A stretch of 64,000 nt of DNA from Rhizobium sp. BK650 (GTDB taxonomy: Bacteria; Pseudomonadota; Alphaproteobacteria; Rhizobiales; Rhizobiaceae), in assembly GCF_014195325.1 (NCBI RefSeq), contig NZ_JACIBK010000013.1, positions 62,001 to 126,000 of the forward strand. Reading direction: 5' to 3'. The notes under the pieces were generated by a model that ran no database searches, was not told where the DNA came from, and saw only the letters and a list, made by a program, of their open reading frames with translations. A program made the translations under genes and the position numbers. Below, one piece after another: positions 51,900-60,729 of this stretch (position 1 is the first letter of the stretch; every line of letters begins with the position of its first letter).

Positions 51900-52292
51900 T
51901 CAGGCCAGATATCCTCTTTCCCTCACGCGGTCGTACAGGACTTTGAAGGCGAGATCGATGTCTTGCTCGAAGGCAAACCACATTGGCTCCTCCGCGCTTA
52001 CTTCGCTGACGCTGTAGACTCCGCAGGCTCGATCGCGAGCCTCGCCAGAAGCAACCACCAAGGTTCCCATGGGGGCGCAGGTTTCCATATCGAAGGCATG
52101 GGATAGGTGTAATTCGAACTGGCCCATTTCCAAGCCAGTTCCGATGGCCATGGATATTGCGGCGCGAACCGCAGGGGAAAGCTCGTGAATGCTCACCGGG
52201 ATAGGCGGCGTCCAATAGGTACCAACGGGGTTCCTCTCAAAGTCGTCTTCTTGGCGCAGTTCATCGATCGGCAAATTGATCATAGCCGTCAT
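51900..52292 (-). CDS. Hypothetical protein
   Basis: 130 residues; start at 52292 (MTAMINLPIDEL) or 4 codons later (MINLPIDEL). PIPVSIHELSPAVRAAISMA and MWFAFEQDIDLAFKVLYDRV indicate a small globular alpha/beta protein. No known family. It runs in the same direction as the preceding small gene, 46 bases upstream of it. Confidence 0.55.
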   Translation of the reverse strand: MTAMINLPIDELRQEDDFERNPVGTYWTPPIPVSIHELSPAVRAAISMAIGTGLEMGQFELHLSHAFDMETCAPMGTLVVASGEARDRACGVYSVSEVSAEEPMWFAFEQDIDLAFKVLYDRVRERGYLA

Positions 52293-53018
52293 CCTTTGGT
52301 TCTGATGGTGAAGCCTCAGAAGAGGCGCTAAGGGCCGCGCAGCTTGGTGTAAAACAAGGAGGTAGCCGCGCGACCCGTTCTATCCCTTGGGATGTTCTTA
52401 TTATGTTCTTGATTCCGGCAGAGTCAAGGACAGAGATTCGGAAGTTCTAAAATGCTATCGCTCCGACAGTCGCAACGAGTCTGCATCCTTCTGGATGAAT
52501 GAAGCAGTTTCGCCTGCGTCATCTGTGATCACCTGCTCGCCCTTCTTATAAGATCGAGCGCGGCAGCGAGATGCCGGGGGTCGTACATACCCTGGTCAAA
52601 GGCGGAGCCGATGGCGGGCCAGGACGGAGTAGATGTGACAGCCGTCTTTGTAGGGCTCGCTCTCGTTGATCAATCAGCTGAGCGTAACAAACGTGCGTTC
52701 GTTCCGGCTTTAGCTGCCAAATCGGGTCGGTGAGTGGTGAGTACAAGGACCGCGATTGAAAATGATGTGTGCAACGGATCGGGGCAGCGCGCGGATGCCC
52801 CGGTTTGCCAAGAAGATTTTGACGATTGTCCGCGAACGAGGATTTCTACCGGTCATGTGTCACGCCTCTTGGTGCGGCCTGGTTAGCCACGGACCGGGAT
52901 GCAGTTCGAAGAACCGCAACCACATCGGCTCATAGAGCTTTGTCCTCGCGCGCGGGGCTGGCTTACTGTCCACTGCCGCCTGAAACCGGGCAATACCGGT
53001 CTGATAAGATGAGCGAGG
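52293..53018. other. Intergenic stretch, no supported gene
   Basis: About 725 bases between the small hypotheticals and the tagged-protein locus. Only short frames without ribosome sites or recognised products. The stretch probably marks the edge of the 53-64 kb module. Confidence 0.4.
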
Positions 53019-54329
53019 TCAGGCAAAACGCACCGGCGCAGAAATGACACGCGCTGCCTGACTGCGAACATGACCGATCGCACGCTTGCCGGCGATCGAA
53101 AGTGCAGCATTCTGGATATTCTGACCATTGGCAACGCCCCTTACGAAAGAAAGGGCATCGGCTGCATAGGGCGACGGCGGCAAAGCCCTGCCGGCAGCAG
53201 CAAAAGCCGCATCCTGCAGCCGCTTGCCCTGAGCAAGCGCCAAGGCTCCGTCGAACGCCGCTTTGGCAGCCGGCCCGCCAGGAAGGCGTTCCCGCGCCGC
53301 AGCCAATAATGACTGGGAGACGTTCTTGCCACTGGCAAGGTTAAGCGCGACGTCGAAACCGGCCTGCGCGATCGCTCCCCCAGGAACAGCGCTTCGCGCT
53401 GCAGATAACAACGCCTGCGTTATAGGCCTGCCGGCTGCAAGTGCATTGGCGGCACCGAGAGCGGCTGCGACGCCGGTGCCGATACCCGGCACGAAGGGGG
53501 CAACCATCTCGGCCAGTCGTAGCTGATCGCGTGCCGCATCAATCTGACCTTTTACCGCGCCCTTCAGGGCACGATCGATGCGCTCCCCCTTCGCCACCCT
53601 CAAACCGGCATCAACCGCGATGGCCATTGGTCCGGCTGTGAGCCGGACCGCATTGGCTCCCATGCGAGCGACATCACCGACCACCGGGATACGGCTGACG
53701 GTCCTGGCCGCTCCGCCGACGACATTCGATACCTTCTTCACAACTTTGCCGACGCTACGTACGACCCCGCCGAGAAAATACTCCATCTGCGGATCGTAAT
53801 CGAAGGGGTCGAACGAAATCATATTTTCGTCTGCCCATTCCCCTTCGGATTCCAGGGTTACCGCAAGCGCCGGTGTGTAGAGTTCAGCCGCGGCCGCGAG
53901 CGCGCCCAGCGCTTCACGCCGGCCGCCATATCCGCCGAATTCCATCACCGCATGCCGGGCGGCTTCGCCAGCAAGGCGTGCGAAACGCCGGCTCTCGGCC
54001 AAGGCGCGGCGACGCCGGTCCGTTTCTCCATACTCCATATCGGTGTCGCTGCCGAGGGCGCCACTGAGCAGTCGGTGGCTGGCAACGTTCTTAAGAAGGC
54101 CCCCGAGCGCGGCGCCGAGCTGCGGACTGAGCGTCCCTCCAGATTTCGCCGCAGCGTGAGAAAGTGCGGCTCCGAGCAAATGATCAAAGGACTTTTCCGA
54201 TCGGCTGCGTGAAAGGCGAATACCGAATTCGTATGCTTCGGCTTCACTCAGTGCTTCGTCGAATACCGGAATGGGAGAATAGCGCACGGCGGGGCTCCCG
54301 TAGGACTGCTCAATTGCTGCAATCGTCAT
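53019..54329 (-). CDS. Glycine/alanine-rich repeat protein of the sigma-54 locus
   Basis: 436 residues, no known family. The N-terminal 100 residues include KSFDHLLGAALSHAAAKSGG. The middle carries DPQMEYFLGGVVRSVGKVVK, the same FLGG-type motif found in the two small proteins of the divergent operon, and RRFARLAGEAARHAV, matching their xRFVxLAGEAV segment. The C-terminal third consists of 34-residue tandem repeats with the pattern G(R/K)xxxQxLLxAARxxxPGG...FDxALxLA (at least three units and a partial one). It is transcribed from its own sigma-54-type promoter at 54376-54390. No signal peptide is seen. It may be a structural or carrier component of the system encoded around it. Confidence 0.7.
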   Translation of the reverse strand: MTIAAIEQSYGSPAVRYSPIPVFDEALSEAEAYEFGIRLSRSRSEKSFDHLLGAALSHAAAKSGGTLSPQLGAALGGLLKNVASHRLLSGALGSDTDMEYGETDRRRRALAESRRFARLAGEAARHAVMEFGGYGGRREALGALAAAAELYTPALAVTLESEGEWADENMISFDPFDYDPQMEYFLGGVVRSVGKVVKKVSNVVGGAARTVSRIPVVGDVARMGANAVRLTAGPMAIAVDAGLRVAKGERIDRALKGAVKGQIDAARDQLRLAEMVAPFVPGIGTGVAAALGAANALAAGRPITQALLSAARSAVPGGAIAQAGFDVALNLASGKNVSQSLLAAARERLPGGPAAKAAFDGALALAQGKRLQDAAFAAAGRALPPSPYAADALSFVRGVANGQNIQNAALSIAGKRAIGHVRSQAARVISAPVRFA

Positions 54330-54375
54330 CTCCGTTTCTCCGTGGTGATCGGCTGCGCCGCCGCAATCTCCTCCT

Positions 54376-54390
54376 GCAAGCGCAGTGCCA
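54376..54390 (-). promoter_or_regulatory. Sigma-54 promoter for the 53-kb gene
   Basis: On the reverse strand TGGCAC-TGCGC-TTGC: an exact -24/-12 match (TGGCAC-N5-TTGC) 46 bases before the start codon at 54329. Same core as the divergent promoter at 54659. Confidence 0.82.
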
Positions 54391-54557
54391 AGCCGAGATT
54401 GTCAGGCAGATCGCTGTAGGTGGGGCAGCTGAAAGCGAGCGCAGGCGCAATCTCTGAGCGTGAATCTTGAGTAAAACCAGGCGCTTGGTCGGGCGCCTTG
54501 CCTGAAAGACGTGATGGTTTCGTCAGCGCCCAAGCATTGGCTGGCGTCCAAGTCCAA

Positions 54558-54575
54558 GGCGAAAACAGTTTCGCC
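54558..54575. promoter_or_regulatory. Enhancer palindrome 1 (UAS)
   Basis: GGCGAAA-ACAG-TTTCGCC, perfect 7-bp arms. About 90 bases upstream of the forward sigma-54 promoter and 170 bases upstream of the reverse one, suitable positions for an activator binding to both. Confidence 0.75.
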
Positions 54576-54600
54576 GGATTCCATCGATCCTTGACCGGCG

Positions 54601-54616
54601 GCGAAACCAGTTTCGC
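54601..54616. promoter_or_regulatory. Enhancer palindrome 2 (UAS)
   Basis: GCGAAA-CCAG-TTTCGC, perfect 6-bp arms, the same family as palindrome 1, 42 bases (four helical turns) from it. Confidence 0.75.
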
Positions 54617-54658
54617 TACCAAAAAGCTTGGCGGCTAATAAAATCAACGGCTTAGATC

Positions 54659-54673
54659 TGGCACGGAAGTTGC
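54659..54673 (+). promoter_or_regulatory. Sigma-54 promoter of the tagged-protein operon
   Basis: TGGCAC-GGAAG-TTGC, exact -24/-12 consensus, 60 bases before the first start codon of the operon. It requires RpoN and an AAA+ activator; the palindromes nearby and the Fis-type regulator at 63633 fit. Confidence 0.85.
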
Positions 54674-54706
54674 GATGCTCTTTTTGTCACCGCAGGCCTC
54701 GCGCCG

Positions 54707-54720
54707 GCGAAACGAGTTTC
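54707..54720. promoter_or_regulatory. Enhancer-like half palindrome 3
   Basis: GCGAAA-CGAG-TTTC, a third, less complete copy of the GCGAAA-N4-TTTCGC motif, downstream of the -12 element within the 5' leader. It may allow autorepression or be an additional activator site. Confidence 0.5.
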
Positions 54721-54733
54721 AAAACTGGAGAGC

Positions 54734-55504
54734 ATGACGATGAACGGTTTCGAGAAGGAAGCACTCGCAAGAGATGCGTTCGAGTTGAGCCCGCAGAACG
54801 AAGCTTTCGAGAGCGAGTTCGAATGGGGCGGCGAGGCTGAGGCCGAATGGGGACATGAGGCCGAAGCGGAATGGGGAGGCGAGGCCGAGGCCGAATGGGA
54901 GGCAGAAGGAGAGGGCGAAGCCGAATGGGGCGGTGAATATGAGTGGGAAGCCGAATCCGAGGCGCTCGGCGAAGCCGAGGTCATGGAACTCGCCGGCGAA
55001 CTCCTCGAAGTCTCAAGCGAAGCCGAACTCGACCTATTCCTCGGCAATCTCATAAAAAGTGCCGCCCATGCCATCGGCCAAGGGGTAAAATCGCCGCTTG
55101 GTCACGCGATCGGAGGCTTTCTCAAAAGCGCTGCGAAGAAGGCCGTTCCGCTTGCCGGCGGAGCGCTCGGCGGTCTTGTTGGCGGCCCACTTGGCGCACA
55201 GATCGGCAGCGGGCTTGCGTCTGCGGCCGGCAATGCGCTTGGCCTGGAAGCGGAGATGGAAGCCGAGGATCGTGAATTCGAAGGCGCCAAGAATTTCGTG
55301 CGTATGGCTGGAGATGCCGTCAACAAGGTTCTGACATCATCCTCAAGTGGCGATCCCGCAGCTGTCGCCCGGGCCGCCGTCATGGAAGCTGCGGCGAAGT
55401 TTGCGCCAGGGCTGCTGCAGGGCGCCGGCCGACACGGCCATCATCGTCCCCAAAGCGGCCGTTGGCATCGCCAGGGCCACAACATCGTCATCGTCGGCAT
55501 CTGA
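54734..55504 (+). CDS. Acidic-tagged glycine-rich protein 1
   Basis: 256 residues. Residues about 20-80 are a repetitive acidic/aromatic segment built from EAEAEWGG-type units (Glu, Ala, Trp, Gly). It is followed by AELDLFLGNLIKSAAHAIGQ, a glycine-zipper region (GGALGGLVGGPLGAQIGSGL), REFEGAKNFVRMAGDAVNKV and a basic C-terminus SGRWHRQGHNIVIVGI. The same order of segments occurs in the next gene, so the two are paralogues. No known family. The glycine-rich hydrophobic part could insert in or bind membranes; the acidic tag could be a sorting or packaging signal (both inference). First gene after the sigma-54 promoter. Confidence 0.7.
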   Translation: MTMNGFEKEALARDAFELSPQNEAFESEFEWGGEAEAEWGHEAEAEWGGEAEAEWEAEGEGEAEWGGEYEWEAESEALGEAEVMELAGELLEVSSEAELDLFLGNLIKSAAHAIGQGVKSPLGHAIGGFLKSAAKKAVPLAGGALGGLVGGPLGAQIGSGLASAAGNALGLEAEMEAEDREFEGAKNFVRMAGDAVNKVLTSSSSGDPAAVARAAVMEAAAKFAPGLLQGAGRHGHHRPQSGRWHRQGHNIVIVGI

Positions 55505-55702
55505 AGCCGGAAAACGTTTCAATAGGAGGCTGCGATGCCCACACCGCTCACGCCCGGCGACAGCCATTTTCGTGCCCGCCGCAGCGCAAGGCTGTCGGCT
55601 GGCCGGCCTGCACTTTGCAAGGGATGCGGTGAGCGGCTCGGGCAATGCCGCTGTGATTGCGCTCACTCTGCTCAAGTCGACAAAACATCATGGAGAAGGT
55701 CA

Positions 55703-56362
55703 ATGCATGACATAGATCGCGTGCGGCTCGACATGGGCTCCCGGGAACAGGAGTTCGAAGCCGAGCAATTCGAATTCAACGAGATGGAAGCGTGGAGCGG
55801 CGAAGCCGAGACTGTCTTCGGCGAGATGGAGAATATGGAACTCGCCAGCGAATTGCTTGAGGTCGGCAGCGAGGCCGAGCTCGAATATTTCCTCGGCGGG
55901 CTGATCAAGAAGGCTGGCCGCGCCTTGGGCGGCTTCATCAAGTCAGGCGACGGGCAAGCGCTCGTCGGAATGCTCAAGAATGCTGCCGGCAAGCTTCTGC
56001 CGCAGGCCGGCGCGGCGCTTGGCGGGGCGATCGGCGGTTCCGAGGGCGCGCGCCTCGGTGGCCAGGCGGCTTCGCTTGCGGGCCGCGCCTTCGGCCTCGA
56101 ACTGGAGGGATTGAGCAATGAGGATCGTGAATTCGAGGTGGCGCGACGCTTCGTCGATCTTGCTGGCGAGGCGGTCAAGAACCTCGTGCAGGCATCGCCG
56201 GGGCGGGCCGTCGGCGGTGGCGCCGCGGGTGCGCTTGCCGCCGCCATCCAGGCAAAGGCACCAGGCCTCGTTCCATCGACGACCGGTCAGCCCCACCACG
56301 GCCGCACAAAAAGCGGCAGCTGGGTTCGGCGCGGCCATACGATTATTCTCATCGGAGCGTGA
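55703..56362 (+). CDS. Acidic-tagged glycine-rich protein 2
   Basis: 219 residues from ATG 55703 (MHDIDRVRLDMGSREQEFEA), behind GGAGAAGG. Acidic/aromatic N-terminus, then ELEYFLGGLIKKAGRALGGF, glycine-zipper GAALGGAIGGSEGARLGGQA, REFEVARRFVDLAGEAVKNL and the C-terminal SGSWVRRGHTIILIGA. It is colinear with the preceding protein. An in-frame ATG at 55535 with a strong AGGAGG site would add 56 residues containing CKGC and CRCDC cysteine pairs. That extension does not match the paralogue, so I prefer the shorter start but cannot exclude the longer. Confidence 0.68.
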   Translation: MHDIDRVRLDMGSREQEFEAEQFEFNEMEAWSGEAETVFGEMENMELASELLEVGSEAELEYFLGGLIKKAGRALGGFIKSGDGQALVGMLKNAAGKLLPQAGAALGGAIGGSEGARLGGQAASLAGRAFGLELEGLSNEDREFEVARRFVDLAGEAVKNLVQASPGRAVGGGAAGALAAAIQAKAPGLVPSTTGQPHHGRTKSGSWVRRGHTIILIGA

Positions 56363-56367
56363 TAGCC

Positions 56368-57675
56368 ATGTCGGCCGCCCCGCTTGCTCATTGGATGCTG
56401 GAACAGGAGGCGAGAGCCCTGCTGACGCGGCTCGCCCGGCTGAAGCCATTCGTGCTCAACCAGCCGATGGTCCCGGCGGCAAGCTTCCTGCCCACGGCGC
56501 AGCTTGCGATCGAGCGCTTTCTGGCGAAGGGGCGCAGCGAACTGAAGGCCCGCATTCGCCAGTTTATAGTCTGGGTCAACGGCCCCGGGCGACGGGTACC
56601 GGCAGCCGAGGCACAGCAGCGGTTCGTCTTTCTCAGGCTGCGTTTCAACGCCGTGCTGTCGCAGCTCGATCTTTTCGACCATGTGCTCGCGCAGCGCGGA
56701 CAGAACGAGCTTGGTGTCTGGCTTTCGGGCCTCGACGCTGTGTCTTCCGACGCCCTGGCACTGCCCGATTATTACAAGGCGCCGCCGGTGGTCTGCTATC
56801 TCGATCGCGGCGTGGGGGCAGCCATCCGGCGCGCCCGCACACGCCTGCCTGGTGGCGGTGAGAATCCGGTCTCGATCATCCGCATTCCGCGCGAACGCAT
56901 GATCAGCAGCGGCATCTCTTCGTCGCTGATCCATGAAGTCGGGCATCAGGGGGCAGAACTTCTTGGGCTCGTCGCTTCGCTGCGGCCGGCAATATGCCAA
57001 AAGGGCGCAAGATCTCGGGATCCTCTGGTCTGGAACCTCTGGGAGCGCTGGGTCTCCGAAGTGATCTCTGATTTCTGGTCGGTCGCCCGCCTCGGTATCG
57101 TATCGACCTTGGGCCTGATCGGCGTCGTAGGACTGCCGCGCCCCTTCGTATTCCGGCTCAATGTCGACGATCCGCACCCCATGCCCTGGATCCGGGTCAA
57201 GCTCAGCTGCGCGATCGGCGACGCACTCAACCCGCACCCTCAATGGCAGCGTGTCGCTCGGGTGTGGGAAAGCTACTATCCGCTCGACAGGCTTTCAGGC
57301 GCTCAGCGCAACTTGATCCTCCGGCTCGAGGAAAGCCTGCCGGCTTTTGCTGAACTGCTTGCTGGTCATCGCCCGCCGTCGCTTAAGGGACGCTCGCTCG
57401 CCGAGGCGCTTGAGGCGCACGACCGCCGGCCCGAGCGGCTCGGCTCCCTGTTTCACGCATGGCGGCGCGAGCCCGCGCAAATGTACCGGGCGCCGCCCTC
57501 GCTCGTCTTTGCCGCCATCGGCCAGGCGAAGGCCGACGGCTATCTCGGCCCGGAAGACGAAAGTGATCTTCTGGCGCGACTGCTGACCCATTGGGCGATC
57601 GGCAGCACCTTGAATGTCGTCCCGGTCTGGACGGCCGTGCCCGGCCGACCACCCGAAACTATCCCCGCAATCTGA
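56368..57675 (+). CDS. HExxH-motif putative metalloprotease-like protein
   Basis: 435 residues from ATG 56368 (MSAAPLAHWMLEQEARALLT). SSLIHEVGHQGAELLGLVA near residue 190 contains HEVGH, the zinc-binding helix of gluzincin/metzincin-type peptidases. WERWVSEVISDFWSVARLG, about 25-30 residues on, supplies a Glu/Asp in the position of a third ligand (gluzincin-like E-x3-D). The rest matches no family I know. No signal peptide. It could process the tagged proteins of the operon. It starts 5 bases after the previous stop. Confidence 0.65.
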   Translation: MSAAPLAHWMLEQEARALLTRLARLKPFVLNQPMVPAASFLPTAQLAIERFLAKGRSELKARIRQFIVWVNGPGRRVPAAEAQQRFVFLRLRFNAVLSQLDLFDHVLAQRGQNELGVWLSGLDAVSSDALALPDYYKAPPVVCYLDRGVGAAIRRARTRLPGGGENPVSIIRIPRERMISSGISSSLIHEVGHQGAELLGLVASLRPAICQKGARSRDPLVWNLWERWVSEVISDFWSVARLGIVSTLGLIGVVGLPRPFVFRLNVDDPHPMPWIRVKLSCAIGDALNPHPQWQRVARVWESYYPLDRLSGAQRNLILRLEESLPAFAELLAGHRPPSLKGRSLAEALEAHDRRPERLGSLFHAWRREPAQMYRAPPSLVFAAIGQAKADGYLGPEDESDLLARLLTHWAIGSTLNVVPVWTAVPGRPPETIPAI

Positions 57676-57691
57676 TCATGGAGTAACGAGC

Positions 57692-59620
57692 ATGACCCTA
57701 GCCTCTCCTACGACAAATTACTGGTCCTGCAGGATCATCTATTCACCTGCGAAACTCTATGAAGGCTCGCGGGCGGAAGTTCGCGTCGTGTTAGGACACG
57801 ACACGGACGGGGACGTGAACCCCGACAAGCATCCGGATTTTTATGGTCTCTTCGATTACAGTTTCACGCTTGACGGAGAGGATCTGGTCAACGCGCAGCA
57901 ATTGAAGGCTTTCCAGAATCCGGACGTATTCATTGTCAACGTCCCCGAGGGAAGGCATGAGCTCAGGGTGACGGCGAAGCTCATGCGCACGCCGCGGCGC
58001 AAGATCAAGAATTTCGATCAGATCCCTTCCACCCTCGATAACGCCGTGACGATCGTGGTCTCCGACAGAGATGATCTTACGACGAAGGTGGCACTGCAGC
58101 GCTCAGTATCCTCGCCGACGCCCGACCAGGCTCTCTGGGCAGCGATCCGCAATCGCACCTCGGCGATGAGTTTTCCCCGATATCAGCGCTTCATCGACAA
58201 CTTGCTCGGCGACAAGCAGGTCTTCGACAAGCTGGTCAAGACGGTGGAGGACAGGGTCACTGGTCTCGGGCGCCAAAGCCCGCCTCTCGGCGTCTTCGGT
58301 CCCCACGCCTACGGCATTCTCAAGCTCGCGACACAAGCCTTTGTGACTTTGGAGAGCGGTCTGGCCTTCCGCGACCGGGATGTCTTCGGACGTCGCGACG
58401 ACATTTTCAGTGCCGAGCACGAAGACATCCGGATGGACCGGGAGGGCGTCACGGCCGACGAACTCGAAATGCATCTTCAGGAATACCTCAGAACGGCAGA
58501 TGGGCAGCCTGTCGCCCCGCCCTACCTCAAACGCATTGTCCGCGCCTTCATCAGTCTCGACGACAATGATCCGGCCCACCTGGAGGGTTCGCCTTTCAGC
58601 GAGGGCATTCTCTGGAGGCGTTTCAGCCATCCAAGCATGATGGAACTGATCTGGTCCTATTGGCTGGAAGAGGGCATGCTGGTGCAGACGATCAACGCGA
58701 TTGCCCTGCGCTTCCAGAATCGCCGCAGTTCTGCAGACGATCCGCTCGGGGAGCTGGAATTCGATCCGTTGCGCCCGCTCAACAATCTTCTCTGGGGCTA
58801 TATCCAGGACGAGCACAACCGTCTCACAGTCTCGCGACGCGCCTATGAATACCAGCATCACTATGGCCTGGTGCTTCAAGGCAAGGCGGTTCGGGGCATG
58901 GCGCCGGCCGATACCCGCTCTAAGTTCATCGAAGCGTTCCACAATCTGCTCTATCGCACCAGCCAGTTCTACCGGGAAGACCGCGACACGACCGTGATCG
59001 CCGATGCCTTCCCACTCTTAAATGCACTGAAGGAAGTCCATCTCATCCTGGCGGAGGGCGCACACAACCAGTTCGGCGACCTGACCTGGACGGCGCGCGG
59101 CGAGATGCTGATCAACCAGTGGATGCTGGCACGACCTGAGATGCGCGAATTCCTGCGCGGCCGCTACATGGTGCCCTACCAGGAAGGGTGGATGGGTGCG
59201 GTCGACTGCATGAAGAAGCTGCAAGGCTGGTCGGATACGTCGATTACGCATTTCCACGAACTGGCGGTTACCGGCGAGCGTATCCTGCTGTCGATCCGGT
59301 ACGGAGATTGGGTCGACATCAACAATATCGAGGAGCAGGCCAAAAACTGGGCCCGCAACTGCAAGCCCGAGATTCAGCGCTACCTGCACGGCTATCAGGC
59401 CGTCACCGGCGTTGATCTTGCGGCCGAGACGACCGAGGCGCAGGACGGTGCGGGAAGGCTCACCCAACCGTCGAAGCTCCTGCAGCGGCGACTGATGGTT
59501 CAGCGTAGCGGCTCTCCCGGACGCCGGCCAGGAGCCATGCGAACGATCGGCTCCTCCACCAGCTCACCCGAGGAGATGCAGCCGGTCCGCTCTGCCCAGA
59601 AATATCTCGCCGAGAAATAG
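57692..59620 (+). CDS. Large hypothetical protein of the sigma-54 locus
   Basis: 642 residues from ATG 57692 (MTLASPTTNYWSCRIIYSPA) behind TGGAGTAACG. Residues about 1-120 look like a beta-sandwich (YEGSRAEVRVVLGHDTDGDV, FIVNVPEGRHELRVTAKLMR). The central and C-terminal parts are helical and rich in aromatic residues (MMELIWSYWLEEGMLVQTIN, RRAYEYQHHYGLVLQGKAVR). The last 60 residues are basic, Ser/Pro-rich and probably disordered. No catalytic motif or known domain is recognised. Size and position between a protease-like and a PLP enzyme suggest a core component. Confidence 0.65.
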   Translation: MTLASPTTNYWSCRIIYSPAKLYEGSRAEVRVVLGHDTDGDVNPDKHPDFYGLFDYSFTLDGEDLVNAQQLKAFQNPDVFIVNVPEGRHELRVTAKLMRTPRRKIKNFDQIPSTLDNAVTIVVSDRDDLTTKVALQRSVSSPTPDQALWAAIRNRTSAMSFPRYQRFIDNLLGDKQVFDKLVKTVEDRVTGLGRQSPPLGVFGPHAYGILKLATQAFVTLESGLAFRDRDVFGRRDDIFSAEHEDIRMDREGVTADELEMHLQEYLRTADGQPVAPPYLKRIVRAFISLDDNDPAHLEGSPFSEGILWRRFSHPSMMELIWSYWLEEGMLVQTINAIALRFQNRRSSADDPLGELEFDPLRPLNNLLWGYIQDEHNRLTVSRRAYEYQHHYGLVLQGKAVRGMAPADTRSKFIEAFHNLLYRTSQFYREDRDTTVIADAFPLLNALKEVHLILAEGAHNQFGDLTWTARGEMLINQWMLARPEMREFLRGRYMVPYQEGWMGAVDCMKKLQGWSDTSITHFHELAVTGERILLSIRYGDWVDINNIEEQAKNWARNCKPEIQRYLHGYQAVTGVDLAAETTEAQDGAGRLTQPSKLLQRRLMVQRSGSPGRRPGAMRTIGSSTSSPEEMQPVRSAQKYLAEK

Positions 59621-59629
59621 GCCAGGGTC

Positions 59630-60724
59630 ATGCCCGACTTTACCTCGGCCCTTTATCTGGGCCTCACCCACGGCCATGGCTCGCTCAAGCCATGGTCGCA
59701 ACTGACGACCGGGCGCCCGGCAGCGCTCGGATTTTCCCGGGAGGCCGCTGACCTCGAATGCGCGCTCGCCGACTTTCTCGGATGCGGCGCCGTTGCGATC
59801 GGGCCTTCCACGTTTCATTTGTTCTGGGACCTGTTCGATATGTTTGCCGACAAAGACATTGCGGTTCACGTGGACAGCGGCGCCTATCCTATCGCGCGCT
59901 GGGCAGTCGGCAGTGTCTGCGCACGCGGAGCGCCACAATTAATGTTCCGCTCCCATGATCGAAACGCCCTTCAAGCCTCGCTTGCGCGGCGGCCGGCAGG
60001 CAGCAGGCCGCTTGTACTCGTGGATGGGCTGAACCCGCTGACCGGGCAGCCTGCTCCCCTGCCGGACTATCTTGATCTTGTCCGGCGAATGAAAGGATGG
60101 CTCGTTCTCGACGACACCCAGGCAATTGGAATTTTTGGCAAAAATCCCTGTTGCGATCGACCGCTCGGTAGCGGCGGGGCGGGCACACCAGCCTGGTTCG
60201 GGCTCAGTGACGCGCGCCTCATCCGCGTCGCCTCGCTTGCCAAGGGTTTTGGAGTGCCGCTTGCCCTGATCGGCGGCAGCCGTGCCTTCATCGAACGGTT
60301 CAAAGCAATGAGCAAGACGCGCGTGCACTGCAGTCCACCCTCGCAGGCAGACCTTGCGGCGACGCGCCGAGCGTTGATCGTCAACTCGCGGCATGGTGAG
60401 ACGCTCCGCCGGCGATTGATCCAGGTGATCTCGTTGTTCCGGCAGGGGCTGAGCAGATTGGGCCTTACGGCCGGAGGCGGGTATTTTCCGGTCCAGACCC
60501 TGATCCTGCCCGGGTGCATATCCGCCGCTCGCCTGCATACGGCGCTTGAATGCTTGGGCGTTGCAACCGTTCTTCACCGTGCGCGTCGTGGCGGCCAGGC
60601 CCTTGTCAGCTTCGTTTTGAACGCCGGGCATCGCTTTGCCGATATCGAAGCGGGGCTTGCGGCCCTCAGCATGCTCATCACTTCCCGCACGCGACAGAAA
60701 CCAGCCATGCTAATCCAGGAGTAA
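59630..60724 (+). CDS. PLP-dependent alpha-oxoamine synthase-like enzyme
   Basis: 364 residues, fold-type I aminotransferase class II branch (BioF/serine palmitoyltransferase-like). WLVLDDTQAIGIFG holds the PLP-ring Asp. RVASLAKGFGVPLALIGGS holds the Schiff-base Lys near residue 205. LVLVDGLNPLTGQPAPLPDY precedes them. Shorter than typical BioF (about 385-400) and lacking its acyl-CoA loop signature as far as I can see. It could condense an amino acid with an acyl thioester or act as an aminotransferase. It is placed in the operon of tagged proteins, so a modification of a peptide, lipid or wall component is a reasonable guess. Confidence 0.75.
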   Translation: MPDFTSALYLGLTHGHGSLKPWSQLTTGRPAALGFSREAADLECALADFLGCGAVAIGPSTFHLFWDLFDMFADKDIAVHVDSGAYPIARWAVGSVCARGAPQLMFRSHDRNALQASLARRPAGSRPLVLVDGLNPLTGQPAPLPDYLDLVRRMKGWLVLDDTQAIGIFGKNPCCDRPLGSGGAGTPAWFGLSDARLIRVASLAKGFGVPLALIGGSRAFIERFKAMSKTRVHCSPPSQADLAATRRALIVNSRHGETLRRRLIQVISLFRQGLSRLGLTAGGGYFPVQTLILPGCISAARLHTALECLGVATVLHRARRGGQALVSFVLNAGHRFADIEAGLAALSMLITSRTRQKPAMLIQE

Positions 60725-60729
60725 CAGCC

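Noticed and set aside
57614..57691. Upstream extension of the 642-residue protein
   Set aside because: It would overlap the end of the preceding gene, and ATG 57692 has a good ribosome site.
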